Below are positions 42,339 through 52,055 of a stretch of DNA of 64,000 bases, piece by piece. The position numbers and the translations under genes are program-made. Below the pieces are notes generated by a model that saw only the letters and a list, made by a program, of their open reading frames with translations, made no database searches and was not told the DNA's origin. The stretch comes from Metabacillus indicus LMG 22858 (GTDB lineage: Bacteria > Bacillota > Bacilli > Bacillales > Bacillaceae): positions 124,001-188,000 of the forward strand of contig NZ_JGVU02000002.1 of the NCBI RefSeq assembly GCF_000708755.2. The letters are read 5' to 3'. Numbering within the stretch: the first letter of the stretch is position 1; each line of letters begins with the position of its first letter.

Positions 42339-42794
42339 ATGGCTAATAAGTCAGAAACCAAATTGATTCAGCCTTTGTTTGACAATCTCCAGAAAGAACG
42401 TTTTGCTGTTTTTGCCACAATTGACTTTGAAACAGGCGCTCCAAATGTGTCAGCCGTCTCCTGGGTTTTTGCGCCGGATGAGGAGCGGGTGTACCTTGCG
42501 GTTGATAACCGCTCGCGCATTGTCAAAAATGTCAAAAAGCATCCTGCTGCAGCTCTGACGCTGCTTGCAAATGAGTCTACATATACTATTAACGGAAATG
42601 CACATATAAAAGAAGAAAAACTTGAATCTGTCCCACTGAAGCTTGCCCTGATCGAACTGGTGATCTCTGAAGTAAGAGATGTTATGTTTTACGGTTCGAA
42701 AATTTCGGCTGAACCAGCATATGAAAAAACATATGATGAAAAAGCAGCAGCTAAGCTTGACGGCCAGGTTTTAGAAGCCATGAAAAAAGCTTAG
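42339..42794 (+). CDS. Pyridoxamine 5'-phosphate oxidase-like flavin-binding protein
   Basis: 151-aa split-barrel protein (FAVFATIDFETGAPNVSAVSWVFAPDEERVYLAVDNRSRIVKNVKKHP), the fold of FMN-binding PNPOx-like proteins. It lacks enough features to call a true PNPOx; such small members are often F420/FMN/heme-binding reductases of unknown substrate. ATG 42339 has GGAGGGAAG upstream. Confidence 0.8.
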   Translation: MANKSETKLIQPLFDNLQKERFAVFATIDFETGAPNVSAVSWVFAPDEERVYLAVDNRSRIVKNVKKHPAAALTLLANESTYTINGNAHIKEEKLESVPLKLALIELVISEVRDVMFYGSKISAEPAYEKTYDEKAAAKLDGQVLEAMKKA

Positions 42795-42820
42795 TTCAGC
42801 GTGAACTAAGCTTTTTTTGC
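42783..42820. terminator. Bidirectional terminator between convergent genes
   Basis: Perfect 16-bp stem AAAAAAGCTTAGTTCA / TGAACTAAGCTTTTTT with loop GCG. The stop codon of the upstream gene is inside the stem. Confidence 0.92.
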
Positions 42821-42821
42821 T

Positions 42822-43436
42822 TCAATCTTTGTTTAAATGGTTTTCTGACTGATCATTCTGTTCGCGGTCAAGCTCTTTTTGCTCTTTCGTGTTGAGCTGA
42901 TTGTTGTCCTGCTCAGTCGGTCTGTTATTGCGGTTTTGATTGTTCAGCGCATCATTCGGGATTTCGGGCATCACACGGCCTACTATGGCAGCAAGCTCAT
43001 CAAGAATGCCTGAGATCGGTTTGCCCTGCTGAAGATCTTTGCCGATTGCTTTTAGACGCACTGTCGTATCGGCATCTGCAATGATGACAGCATTTGCACC
43101 GTACGGGTCGTGCTGAATGCTTTCAGCAACCGCATATTTAATGGATTCAGCCTTGTTTCTGTCAAGCTCTGAGTTCACATCAATCCCTACAATGGCATAT
43201 CTCCCGAGAACAACGGCGCTGGCATCATTTACACCAGGCACCCGGCCTGCAAGATCAACGAGGCGGCGTGAAATCTGCTGGCCCGTTTTCTTTTCAACCG
43301 GTTCATTGACAGAGTTCCTGACGTTCATCGGTTTTCCGTTTTGATCTTCAGAACGGTTTTGTTCTGATCCCTGATTAAAAGAACAGGCTGAAAGCATAAG
43401 CACAAGGACCAATGCTGAAAATGTCATACTGCGCAT
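42822..43436 (-). CDS. ylaJ: YhcN/YlaJ family lipoprotein
   Basis: 204-aa lipoprotein with lipobox LSAC near residue 18, a central YhcN/YlaJ domain (GRVPGVNDASAVVLGRYAIVGIDV... YAVAESIQHD) and an Asn/Gln/Glu-rich tail. The family is linked to forespore or spore inner membrane and germination. Same place as B. subtilis ylaJ. Confidence 0.9.
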   Translation of the reverse strand: MRSMTFSALVLVLMLSACSFNQGSEQNRSEDQNGKPMNVRNSVNEPVEKKTGQQISRRLVDLAGRVPGVNDASAVVLGRYAIVGIDVNSELDRNKAESIKYAVAESIQHDPYGANAVIIADADTTVRLKAIGKDLQQGKPISGILDELAAIVGRVMPEIPNDALNNQNRNNRPTEQDNNQLNTKEQKELDREQNDQSENHLNKD

Positions 43437-43606
43437 GTAATCACTCCTTTTAGACCATGCTTTTTAATTTTATTGTCCGATAAATCTTCTATCTTTATGC
43501 ACCATTTCATATATTTTAGCAACGCTTCAATTACAGCTTGATTATTTCATGACCCCGAGCACGCGCAGCACGCTCTAAAAACCCGTATAAGGTAGGAGGC
43601 GGAAGG

Positions 43607-44935
43607 TTGAGTAAAATCTATGTTTTGGATACGAATGTCTTACTTCAAGATCCGAATTCCATTTTTTCATTTGAAGACAACGAAGTAGTCATTCCAGCAG
43701 TTGTACTAGAAGAGGTCGATTCAAAAAAAAGGTATATGGATGAAATAGGACGAAATGCAAGACATGTTTCCAAACTCATTGATAGCCTAAGGCTCATCGG
43801 AAAGCTGCACGAAAAAATACCGCTGCCGGGCGGAGGCTTTTTAAGAATTGAACTGAATCACCGCTCGTTTCACGAGCTGCAGGAGATTTTCATCGAAAAA
43901 ACGAATGATAACCGGATCCTTGCGGTGGCGAAAAATCTGTCAATTGAAGAAGAGACAACTGAAAACGGCAGACCTGTCATATTGGTGAGCAAAGATACGC
44001 TGGTCAGAGTAAAGGCAGATGCAATCGGGCTGATTGCAGAAGATTTTCTGAGCGACAGAGTGGTTGAGATTGACCGGATCTACACGGGCTATCTTGATTT
44101 GTATATAAGCGGGGATGATCTCAACAGGTTTTATGAAAAAAATGAGCTGATTCTGGCAGAGGTGACAAATCATCCATTTTATCCGAATCAGTTTGTCATT
44201 ATGAAGAATGCTCTCGGCGGTTCGTCATCTGCTATTGGAATTGTGGACAAAACCGGGAAAAAAGTAAAACGTCTGGTCTTTGATCATGATCATATTTGGG
44301 GGATAAAACCGAGGAACGTACAGCAGACAATGGCAATGGAGCTGCTTCTGAGAAACGATATGCCTCTTGTGACGCTGATCGGGAAAGCAGGAACAGGCAA
44401 AACGCTGCTTGCTTTAGCCGCTGGACTTATGCAGACAGAGGACCTGGGATCATTTAAGAAACTGCTTGTGGCAAGACCCATTGTGCCGGTCGGAAAAGAT
44501 ATCGGCTATTTGCCGGGGGAAAAGCAGGAAAAGCTCAGACCGTGGATGCAGCCGATTTATGATAATCTCGAGTATTTATTTAATGCCAAAAAGCCGGGGG
44601 AACTGGATGCCATTCTTGCCGGAATGGGTTCGATTGAAGTAGAAGCCCTCACATATATAAGAGGAAGAAGTATTCCTGAACAATTCATCATCATTGATGA
44701 GGCTCAGAATTTAACCAAGCATGAAGTGAAAACAATCCTGACGAGGGTTGGGGAAAAGAGCAAAATTGTCCTCATGGGGGATCCCGAGCAGATTGATCAT
44801 CCTTACTTGGATGAATACAACAATGGGTTAACCTATGTAGTGGAGAAATTTAAAGACCAGCAAATTGCAGGGCATGTCAGACTTGTCAAAGGGGAGCGCT
44901 CAGGCCTCGCCCAGCTGGCCGCTGATTTGCTATAA
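43607..44935 (+). CDS. phoH2: PhoH-family ATPase with PIN domain (YlaK)
   Basis: 442-aa fusion: N-terminal PIN nuclease domain (YVLDTNVLLQDPN, acidic residues) and C-terminal PhoH ATPase with Walker A GKAGTGKT at about 264-271 and Walker B IIIDEAQ. PhoH2-type proteins are RNA helicase/nucleases. TTG start at 43607 with GGAGG 8 nt upstream. Order equals B. subtilis ylaK. Confidence 0.93.
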   Translation: MSKIYVLDTNVLLQDPNSIFSFEDNEVVIPAVVLEEVDSKKRYMDEIGRNARHVSKLIDSLRLIGKLHEKIPLPGGGFLRIELNHRSFHELQEIFIEKTNDNRILAVAKNLSIEEETTENGRPVILVSKDTLVRVKADAIGLIAEDFLSDRVVEIDRIYTGYLDLYISGDDLNRFYEKNELILAEVTNHPFYPNQFVIMKNALGGSSSAIGIVDKTGKKVKRLVFDHDHIWGIKPRNVQQTMAMELLLRNDMPLVTLIGKAGTGKTLLALAAGLMQTEDLGSFKKLLVARPIVPVGKDIGYLPGEKQEKLRPWMQPIYDNLEYLFNAKKPGELDAILAGMGSIEVEALTYIRGRSIPEQFIIIDEAQNLTKHEVKTILTRVGEKSKIVLMGDPEQIDHPYLDEYNNGLTYVVEKFKDQQIAGHVRLVKGERSGLAQLAADLL

Positions 44936-44944
44936 AAAAGACGA

Positions 44945-44971
44945 AAAGCCGCTGATCTCAGCGGCTTTCTT
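44945..44971. terminator. Bidirectional terminator between phoH2 and ylaL
   Basis: AAAGCCGCTGA / TCAGCGGCTTT stem with a minimal loop, 10 bp after the phoH2 stop. Confidence 0.8.
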
Positions 44972-44993
44972 AAGGGAAAGCAGAGAATGCTTT

Positions 44994-45482
44994 TTACTCA
45001 ACAATTATTCTTTTTATGTTTTTAAAAGGATTGTCTTTATTGCTTCCGTCACCATAGTAAAGAGTAGCAGGTCCGTCACCTGCAAGGGGTTTGCCGTTTC
45101 TGCTGAAGCCGATTACGGCGTTTGAGGCTTCTTCCAGAGTCAGTTCAATTTCTCCTTCGCCAGTGGAAAAAATGACTTTTCGTGCATCCGCTCTCGGCTC
45201 GGCATTTTGGAGAAACGGGTAAAATGGGATTCCGAACGTTCCGTTAAGAATCGCCTCTTTTTTTGAAACTTTTCTTTCTTCCGGCATCCGCGCACCTTCT
45301 TTTATTTCCTGATCCCAATGTTTTGAAACAGCTTTTGTGTATTCTTCAAGCTCGTCAACGGAGTCTCTGGTTTCCTCAAAATAAGTGTTCAGATCCACTT
45401 TGCGGTCATCAAAAATCCAGACCCCCGGATCGAGTGTAATTGGATAGGCTACATTTCCTGTCAGAGTAATGATGGATTCCAT
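44994..45482 (-). CDS. ylaL: YlaL-like protein
   Basis: 162-aa cytoplasmic protein (MESIITLTGNVAYPITLDPGVWIFDDRKVDL at the start; a KAILNGTFGIPFYPFLQNAEP middle). Position between phoH2 and glsA equals B. subtilis ylaL, and the size agrees. GGAAGGACG precedes the ATG. Function not established. Confidence 0.75.
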   Translation of the reverse strand: MESIITLTGNVAYPITLDPGVWIFDDRKVDLNTYFEETRDSVDELEEYTKAVSKHWDQEIKEGARMPEERKVSKKEAILNGTFGIPFYPFLQNAEPRADARKVIFSTGEGEIELTLEEASNAVIGFSRNGKPLAGDGPATLYYGDGSNKDNPFKNIKRIIVE

Positions 45483-45616
45483 TGCTGCACGTCCTTCCTT
45501 TAGTAAGCTCTTTGTAAAGTATAAGCGCTTTCCTGTATTTTGTCATGCCGCTCATGCTGATTCTTTTAATTGGGCAAACTACGTTTCATAATGATGAGCA
45601 GATGAGGTGAACGGAA

Positions 45617-46546
45617 ATGCCGTGCAAGACGAATGAAGAGCTTGCTGAACTGGTGGAAGAAGCGAAAAAGGTGACGTCAGAAGGAAAAGTGGCGGATTAT
45701 ATACCGGAGCTTGGAAAAGCAGAAGCGGATGATTTATCCGTTGCCATTTACCATGTGGAAAACTCCTGTATGTCTGCCGGGGATATTGAAAAGACGTTTA
45801 CTCTGCAAAGTATATCAAAAGTGCTGACCCTGGCTCTTGTTTTAATGGATCACGGGGAGCCCTTCGTTTTCAGCAAAGTTGGAATGGAACCGACCGGAGA
45901 TCCGTTTAATTCGATCGTCAAACTCGAAACACACGAAAAACAGCGCCCTCTGAATCCAATGATCAATGCCGGGGCGCTCGCGGTCACAAATATGATTAAA
46001 GGCTCGACAAAGGAAGAAAAACTGCTGAGGTACATTGATTTCATAAGGAAGCTTACGTTTAACAAGAAAATAAACATCTGCAAAAATGTGGCCGCGTCTG
46101 AATTTGAAACCGCCTGGCTGAACAGGTCGCTCTGCTATTTCATGAAAAAAGACGGAATAATTGAAGGTGACGTTGAAGATCTGATTGATCTGTACTCCAA
46201 TCAGTGCGCTATTGAGATGCACAGTTTGGACCTGGCAAAGATAGGGGCTGTTTTTGCGCTGGACGGCAAGCACCCAGAAACGGAACAGCAGTTGATCCCA
46301 AAGGATATTGCCAGAATCTGCAAAACCTTTATGGTAACGTGCGGAATGTATAATGCTTCAGGGGAATTTGCAATAAAAGTAGGCATTCCTGCAAAAAGCG
46401 GGGTCTCAGGCGGAATTATGGGAATCGTCCCCTATCAGTTTGGAATCGGCATCTTTGGGCCGTCACTTGATGAAAAGGGGAACAGCATTGCAGGAATAAA
46501 ACTCCTTCATCTTTTGTCAGAAAAATATGAATTGAGCATCTTTTAG
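45617..46546 (+). CDS. glsA: Glutaminase
   Basis: 309 aa, the length of B. subtilis GlsA2 (YlaM). It hydrolyses glutamine to glutamate and ammonia. The serine-dependent beta-lactamase-like fold is shown by the Ser-x-x-Lys pair in [20 protein letters not shown], and the C-terminal GVSGGIMG. Single gene in context; GAGGTGA precedes the ATG. Confidence 0.94.
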   Translation: MPCKTNEELAELVEEAKKVTSEGKVADYIPELGKAEADDLSVAIYHVENSCMSAGDIEKTFTLQSISKVLTLALVLMDHGEPFVFSKVGMEPTGDPFNSIVKLETHEKQRPLNPMINAGALAVTNMIKGSTKEEKLLRYIDFIRKLTFNKKINICKNVAASEFETAWLNRSLCYFMKKDGIIEGDVEDLIDLYSNQCAIEMHSLDLAKIGAVFALDGKHPETEQQLIPKDIARICKTFMVTCGMYNASGEFAIKVGIPAKSGVSGGIMGIVPYQFGIGIFGPSLDEKGNSIAGIKLLHLLSEKYELSIF

Positions 46547-46658
46547 CGGAAGAGGGCCGGCGTGCGGGAAACACCCTGTTTTTTCTTGATTTTTTCACGC
46601 TTACCCTATAATATTAATAGATAGATTAAGGTAATCGCTCGGGAACGGAGGGGTTCAA

Positions 46659-46940
46659 TTGGCGTCTGAGATTGCAATTGATCATCGAGAAAAAGCACTT
46701 GCTCTTTTAAAAGCGGATGCTGATAAAATTACGAAGCTGATTCAAGTCCAAATGGACAATTTGACGATGCCTCAATGTCCTCTTTACGAAGAGGTTTTAG
46801 ATACACAAATGTTTGGACTTTCAAGAGAGATTGACTTTGCTGTCAGACTTGATCTTATTGATGAAAGAGAAGGCAAGGCGATACTCGACACACTTGAGAG
46901 AGAGATGTCTGCACTTCATGAAGCTTTTACGAAAAAATAA
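46659..46940 (+). CDS. ylaN: YlaN (UPF0358), Fur-interacting iron homeostasis protein
   Basis: 93-aa helical protein ([56 protein letters not shown] region). Recent work in B. subtilis and Staphylococcus reports that YlaN binds Fur and relieves repression of iron uptake genes. TTG start at 46659 with GGAGGGG five nt upstream. A strong terminator follows, so it is monocistronic. Confidence 0.92.
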   Translation: MASEIAIDHREKALALLKADADKITKLIQVQMDNLTMPQCPLYEEVLDTQMFGLSREIDFAVRLDLIDEREGKAILDTLEREMSALHEAFTKK

Positions 46941-46971
46941 GCTTCAAGGTAAAGCTTACAGAATGAAAATG

Positions 46972-47013
46972 AAAACTCAAACTGCCTGAAAATTGCAGTT
47001 TGAGTTTTTTTAT
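46972..47013 (+). terminator. ylaN terminator
   Basis: Perfect 14-bp stem AAAACTCAAACTGC / GCAGTTTGAGTTTT, 9-nt loop and additional T. Confidence 0.93.
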
Positions 47014-47203
47014 AAGGTAAATCATTCCCGGAGCTTTAGACCTACATACTTTTTTAACTTGTTTCCGCCTGTCTAGCGGGTTAACATAAGTCGTGCCCCT
47101 TAAACCAAGATTTCAGAAGGAATTCCGTCTGCCAATCTCGAACAATAAAGGAAAAAGATCTACATCATGAAAACAGCAACTTGTAACGATAGGAAGCGAT
47201 AAA

Positions 47204-48412
47204 ATGATAAAAAAAATCTTAAAATCATATGACTACTCCCTTATTCTGGCGGTGCTTCTTCTGTGCGGATTCGGGCTTGTCATGGTATACAGTTCCAGTA
47301 TGATTTCAGCGGTTGCAAGATGGGATTATGCGAGTGACCATTTCTTTGTCAGGCAGTCAATCTTCGTTGCCGCGGGATTTCTTGTTCTGCTTTTAGCCAT
47401 GTTTTTTCCGTACAGAGCTTATCTGCAGCCGGTGTTTCTCAGAAGCGTCGTTCTGATTTCGATCGGCATGCTTCTTGCCATCTTTGTTTTCGGATCGGTA
47501 GCAGGGGGAGCCAGAAGCTGGTTTTCCGTTATGGGTTTTAAGCTGCAGCCTGCTGAATTTGTGAAACTGAGCGTCATTCTGTATCTCGCTGCCGTTTATG
47601 AAAAAAAACAGGCCTATATCGATCACTTTGGAAGAGGAGTTCTGCCTCCGATCATCTTTACAGGGTTTATCTGTGTTCTGATCATTTTGCAGCCGGATAT
47701 CGGTTCTGCTTCCATCATTGCCATGATCGCCATATCAATGGTCCTGTGCTCGGGACTTGGCATGAAAAATATTGTGAAATTGCTGATTCTTGGTCTGGCA
47801 ATGGTTGTTCTGATCAGTCCTCTTGTTCTTATTATGTGGGATGATATCTTTACAACGGAGCGTGTAAGCAGATTCACTGGCTTTATGGATCCATTTGCTG
47901 ATGCAGGAGATTCAGGCTTCCACCTCATCAATTCGTATTATGCCATTAGTTCTGGCGGGCTTACCGGCCTTGGGCTTGGTGAAAGCATTCAAAAGTACGG
48001 ATATCTGCCTGAATCGCATACAGATTTTATTCTTGCGATCATTTCTGAAGAGCTTGGCATCTTTGGCGTGTTATTTGTCCTTGTTCTCCTGGCTTTTATT
48101 GTGTTGAAGGGATTTCATATTGCACGCAGCTGCGATGATGCATTCGGCACACTCCTTGCCATTGGGATTTCGAGCATGATCGGCATTCAGACAGCCATTA
48201 ATGTCGGCGGTTTAACCGGTCTTCTTCCGATAACAGGGGTTACGCTTCCGTTTATCAGCTACGGAGGATCGTCTATGATCCTGCTGATGCTCTCGATGGG
48301 CCTGCTCATAAACATTTCGATGTTTGTCAAATACCGCTCTGTCTATCAGAAGGACGAAGTGAAAAAAACGGCTGAGCTTAAAGGCAACGCGGTTCCTTTT
48401 CAGCAAAATTAA
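47204..48412 (+). CDS. ftsW: Cell-division lipid II polymerase FtsW
   Basis: 402-aa SEDS protein with about ten membrane helices. GLVMVYSSSM, KLQPAEFVKLSVILYLA and the C-terminal GLTGLLPITGVTLPFISYGGSS are SEDS hallmarks. It polymerises glycan strands at the division septum with a class B PBP. The promoter region upstream (46941-47203) shows only the ylaN terminator. Order ylaN-ftsW-pycA as in B. subtilis. Confidence 0.94.
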   Translation: MIKKILKSYDYSLILAVLLLCGFGLVMVYSSSMISAVARWDYASDHFFVRQSIFVAAGFLVLLLAMFFPYRAYLQPVFLRSVVLISIGMLLAIFVFGSVAGGARSWFSVMGFKLQPAEFVKLSVILYLAAVYEKKQAYIDHFGRGVLPPIIFTGFICVLIILQPDIGSASIIAMIAISMVLCSGLGMKNIVKLLILGLAMVVLISPLVLIMWDDIFTTERVSRFTGFMDPFADAGDSGFHLINSYYAISSGGLTGLGLGESIQKYGYLPESHTDFILAIISEELGIFGVLFVLVLLAFIVLKGFHIARSCDDAFGTLLAIGISSMIGIQTAINVGGLTGLLPITGVTLPFISYGGSSMILLMLSMGLLINISMFVKYRSVYQKDEVKKTAELKGNAVPFQQN

Positions 48413-48446
48413 AGTGATATACTAATTTTAAATGTGCTATACTAAT
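48413..48446 (+). promoter_or_regulatory. pycA promoter region with two CcpN-like boxes
   Basis: GTGATATACTAAT (48414-48426) and GTGCTATACTAAT (48434-48446) are 20 bp apart and differ at one base. The second holds TGTGCTATACT (48433-48443), a full match to TRTGHYATAYW; the first matches at 10 of 11. The second also reads as an extended -10 (TGC-TATACT), so part of the match may be promoter sequence only. Confidence 0.5.
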
Positions 48447-48481
48447 AATCGAGCAACTGATGAAGCCTAAGGGGGATTCCT

Positions 48482-51400
48482 ATGACGCAGAAAACAATTC
48501 AGAAAATACTTGTAGCTAACCGCGGTGAAATTGCCATTCGCGTGTTCCGCGCCTGCACGGAGCTGAACATCAGAACGGTCGCTGTATATTCCAAGGAGGA
48601 CTCGGGCTCTTTCCACCGTTACAAAGCAGACGAAGCATACATAGTCGGTGAAGGAAAAAAACCGATCGATGCCTATCTTGATATTGAAGGTATTATTGAA
48701 ATTGCGAAAAACAACGGGGTTGATGCCATCCATCCCGGATACGGATTCCTGTCTGAAAACATTCATTTTGCAAGAAGATGCGAAGAAGAAGGCATTATTT
48801 TTATCGGGCCTAAATCCGCACATCTCGATATGTTCGGGGACAAAGTAAAAGCGAGAAAACAGGCCGAAATGGCAGAAATCCCTGTCATTCCCGGCAGCGA
48901 CGGACCGGTTGCAAGCCTTGAGGATGTAGTTGATTTCGGCCGTAAAAACGGATATCCGTTCATTATCAAAGCTTCGCTTGGCGGAGGCGGACGCGGCATG
49001 CGTATTGTCAGAAGCGCCTCTGAGGTGAAAGAAAGCTATGAGCGCGCCAAATCAGAAGCGAAGGCTGCATTCGGCAATGACGAAGTGTATGTTGAAAAGC
49101 TGATTGAAAATCCAAAGCATATTGAAGTTCAGATTATCGGGGATGACCACGGAAACATCGTCCATCTTTATGAGCGCGACTGTTCGGTTCAGCGCCGTCA
49201 TCAGAAGGTTGTGGAAGTTGCACCAAGCGTATCTGTAAGCGAAGAACTCAGACGGGAGATTTGCGATGCAGCTGTCAAGCTGATGAGCAACGTCAGCTAT
49301 GTGAATGCCGGAACCGTTGAATTTCTCGTAGCAGGCGGAGAATTCTACTTTATTGAAGTTAATCCCCGCGTACAGGTAGAGCATACGATTACTGAGATGG
49401 TGACTGGAATTGACATTGTGCAGACGCAGATTATGGTTGCACAGGGACATGCCCTCCATAGCAGTAAAATCGGCATACCGCAGCAGGAGGAGATCAGAGT
49501 AACAGGCTATGCCATCCAATCAAGGGTAACAACAGAAGATCCTTTGAAAGGCTTTATGCCGGATACAGGAAAAATTATGGCCTACCGATCAGGCGGCGGA
49601 TTCGGGGTCAGGCTTGATGCCGGCAACGGATTCCAGGGGGCAGTCATTACACCTCACTATGACTCTCTTCTTGTAAAGCTTTCAACACAGGCGCTTACCT
49701 TTGAACAGGCAGCTGCCAAAATGATCAGAAACTTAAGGGAGTTCCGCATCCGCGGAATCAAAACGAATATTCCGTTCTTAGAGAACGTCATCAAGCATGA
49801 AAAGTTTATGTCAGGTGAATATGATACTTCTTTTATCGACTCGTCTCCGGAGCTGTTTGTCTTTCCGAAGAAAAAAGACCGGGGAACAAAAATGCTTTCC
49901 TATATCGGCAATGTGACCGTCAACGGATTTCCCGGCATCGAGAAGAAAAAGAAACCTGTATTTGACAAGCTTCATATTCCAAAAGTCAAATACTCAGAAC
50001 CGGTCCCTGAGGGAACGAAACAGATTCTGGACAGGCTTGGACCTGAGGGTCTTGTAAACTGGCTGAAAGAGCAGGATGAAGTGCTGCTGACGGATACAAC
50101 TTTCCGCGACGCCCATCAGTCTCTGCTTGCCACGAGACTCAGAACAAATGACATCAAACATATTGCAGAGCCGACGGCAAGACTTCTTCCAAACTTGTTT
50201 TCTCTTGAAATGTGGGGCGGGGCTACATTTGATGTAGCGTACAGATTCTTAAAAGAAGATCCGTGGGACAGACTGCTGACAGTCAGAAAGCAAGTCCCGA
50301 ATGTTTTGCTTCAGATGCTCCTTCGTGCATCAAATGCTGTTGGGTATAAGAACTATCCCGACAACGTGATCGAAGAGTTTGTAGAAAAGTCAGCCTATGC
50401 GGGCATTGACGTTTTCCGGATATTTGACAGCTTGAACTGGGTAGAGGGAATGCGGCCTGCCATTGAAGCGGTCAGAAAATCCAACAAGCTTGCAGAAGCG
50501 GCCATTTGCTACACGGGGGACATTCTTGATCCTTCCCGCCGGAAATATGATCTCGCCTACTATACGAATCTTGCGAAAGAACTTGAAGCATCAGGCGCGC
50601 ATATTCTTGGAATTAAAGATATGGCGGGTCTCCTTAAACCTCAGGCAGCCTATGATCTGATTTCTGCACTGAAAGAAACAATCGATATCCCTGTGCATCT
50701 TCATACACATGATACGAGCGGAAACGGCCTGTTTACATATGCCAAAGCAATTGAAGCAGGTGTCGATGTCGTCGATACAGCTGTGAGCTCGATGGCAGGG
50801 CTGACTTCACAGCCGAGCGCCAATTCTCTGTACCATGCGCTGCAGGGAATGGAGCGCCGTCCGAATATTGATATTGAAGCGCTTGAAGAGCTTTCGCAGT
50901 ACTGGGAAGGCGTGCGTCACTATTACCGGGATTTTGAGAGCGGCATGAATGCCCCTCACTCTGAAGTGTACATGCATGAAATGCCCGGCGGACAGTACAG
51001 CAATCTTCAGCAGCAGGCTAAAGGCGTCGGCCTTGACGACCGCTGGAACGAAGTGAAGGAAATGTACAGACGCGTCAATGATCTTTTTGGAGATTTGGTG
51101 AAAGTGACCCCGTCTTCTAAAGTAGTTGGCGATATGGCCCTGTTTATGGTTCAAAACAATCTGACAGAAAATGATATCTTCGAGCGCGGCGAGACGCTTG
51201 ATTTCCCTGATTCAGTTGTAGAGCTGTTTGAAGGCTATCTCGGCCAGCCGCATGGCGGGTTCCCGGAAAAACTGCAAAGAATCATCCTGAAAGGCAGAGA
51301 CCCGATTTCAGTGAGACCGGGAGAGCTGCTTGAACCGGTTGATTTTCCTGCCTTAAAAGAAGAACTGTTTGAAACACTCGGACGTCAGGTAACAAGTTTT

Positions 51401-51925
51401 GATGCGATTGCCCATGCGCTTTACCCTAAAGTCTTCCTCGACTACGCTAAGACGTTTGAGCAATTCGGTGATATTTCTGTACTCGATACACCTACGTTCC
51501 TGTACGGAATGAGGCTTGGCGAAGAGATTGAAGTTGAAATCGAACAGGGGAAAACCCTGATTGTAAAGCTTGTATCAATAGGCGAACCTCAGCCTGACGG
51601 TACGCGGGTTGTGTATTTTGAACTGAACGGCCAGCCGCGTGAAGTTATTATCCGCGATGAAAACGTCAAGGCGACGGTTACCGCCAAAATGAAAGCAGAT
51701 AAAGGCAATAAGGATCACATTGGCGCGACAATGCCCGGCACAGTCATTAAAGTGCTTATCGAAAAGGGCGAAAAAGTAAGCAAAGGCGATCATCTTCTTC
51801 TTACTGAAGCTATGAAAATGGAAACGACCGTTCAGGCCCCATTCTCAGGCACCATAAAAGAGATTCATGTTTCAAACGGAGAAGCCATTCAGACTGGTGA
51901 TCTGCTGATTGAAATGACTGTATAA
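48482..51925 (+). CDS. pycA: Pyruvate carboxylase
   Basis: 1147-aa single-chain enzyme making oxaloacetate from pyruvate and bicarbonate. Domains in order: biotin carboxylase (1-450, ATP-grasp GGGGRGMR), carboxyltransferase (about 530-800, starting DTTFRDAHQSLLATR), allosteric region and biotin carrier domain with the biotinylated Lys1112 in EAMKMET. It refills the TCA cycle and starts gluconeogenesis. A terminator follows directly. Confidence 0.97.
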   Translation: MTQKTIQKILVANRGEIAIRVFRACTELNIRTVAVYSKEDSGSFHRYKADEAYIVGEGKKPIDAYLDIEGIIEIAKNNGVDAIHPGYGFLSENIHFARRCEEEGIIFIGPKSAHLDMFGDKVKARKQAEMAEIPVIPGSDGPVASLEDVVDFGRKNGYPFIIKASLGGGGRGMRIVRSASEVKESYERAKSEAKAAFGNDEVYVEKLIENPKHIEVQIIGDDHGNIVHLYERDCSVQRRHQKVVEVAPSVSVSEELRREICDAAVKLMSNVSYVNAGTVEFLVAGGEFYFIEVNPRVQVEHTITEMVTGIDIVQTQIMVAQGHALHSSKIGIPQQEEIRVTGYAIQSRVTTEDPLKGFMPDTGKIMAYRSGGGFGVRLDAGNGFQGAVITPHYDSLLVKLSTQALTFEQAAAKMIRNLREFRIRGIKTNIPFLENVIKHEKFMSGEYDTSFIDSSPELFVFPKKKDRGTKMLSYIGNVTVNGFPGIEKKKKPVFDKLHIPKVKYSEPVPEGTKQILDRLGPEGLVNWLKEQDEVLLTDTTFRDAHQSLLATRLRTNDIKHIAEPTARLLPNLFSLEMWGGATFDVAYRFLKEDPWDRLLTVRKQVPNVLLQMLLRASNAVGYKNYPDNVIEEFVEKSAYAGIDVFRIFDSLNWVEGMRPAIEAVRKSNKLAEAAICYTGDILDPSRRKYDLAYYTNLAKELEASGAHILGIKDMAGLLKPQAAYDLISALKETIDIPVHLHTHDTSGNGLFTYAKAIEAGVDVVDTAVSSMAGLTSQPSANSLYHALQGMERRPNIDIEALEELSQYWEGVRHYYRDFESGMNAPHSEVYMHEMPGGQYSNLQQQAKGVGLDDRWNEVKEMYRRVNDLFGDLVKVTPSSKVVGDMALFMVQNNLTENDIFERGETLDFPDSVVELFEGYLGQPHGGFPEKLQRIILKGRDPISVRPGELLEPVDFPALKEELFETLGRQVTSFDAIAHALYPKVFLDYAKTFEQFGDISVLDTPTFLYGMRLGEEIEVEIEQGKTLIVKLVSIGEPQPDGTRVVYFELNGQPREVIIRDENVKATVTAKMKADKGNKDHIGATMPGTVIKVLIEKGEKVSKGDHLLLTEAMKMETTVQAPFSGTIKEIHVSNGEAIQTGDLLIEMTV

Positions 51926-51945
51926 CTCTCATTTGTAAAAACGTC

Positions 51946-51985
51946 AAAGACAAGAGCCCGGTGTAAACCCCGCTCTTGTCTTTTT
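51946..51985 (+). terminator. pycA terminator
   Basis: 12-bp stem AAAGACAAGAGC / GCTCTTGTCTTT with a 14-nt loop and more T. Confidence 0.88.
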
Positions 51986-52055
51986 CTATTTGGAAGCCTA
52001 TCATTTCTTTCATTCGCCTGGGGAAAACAGTACAATCATGAAAGAGGTGATTGTC

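Noticed and set aside
45526-45540. cre site upstream of ylaL (ATAAGCGCTTTCC)
   Set aside because: It misses two defined consensus positions and the context gives no support.
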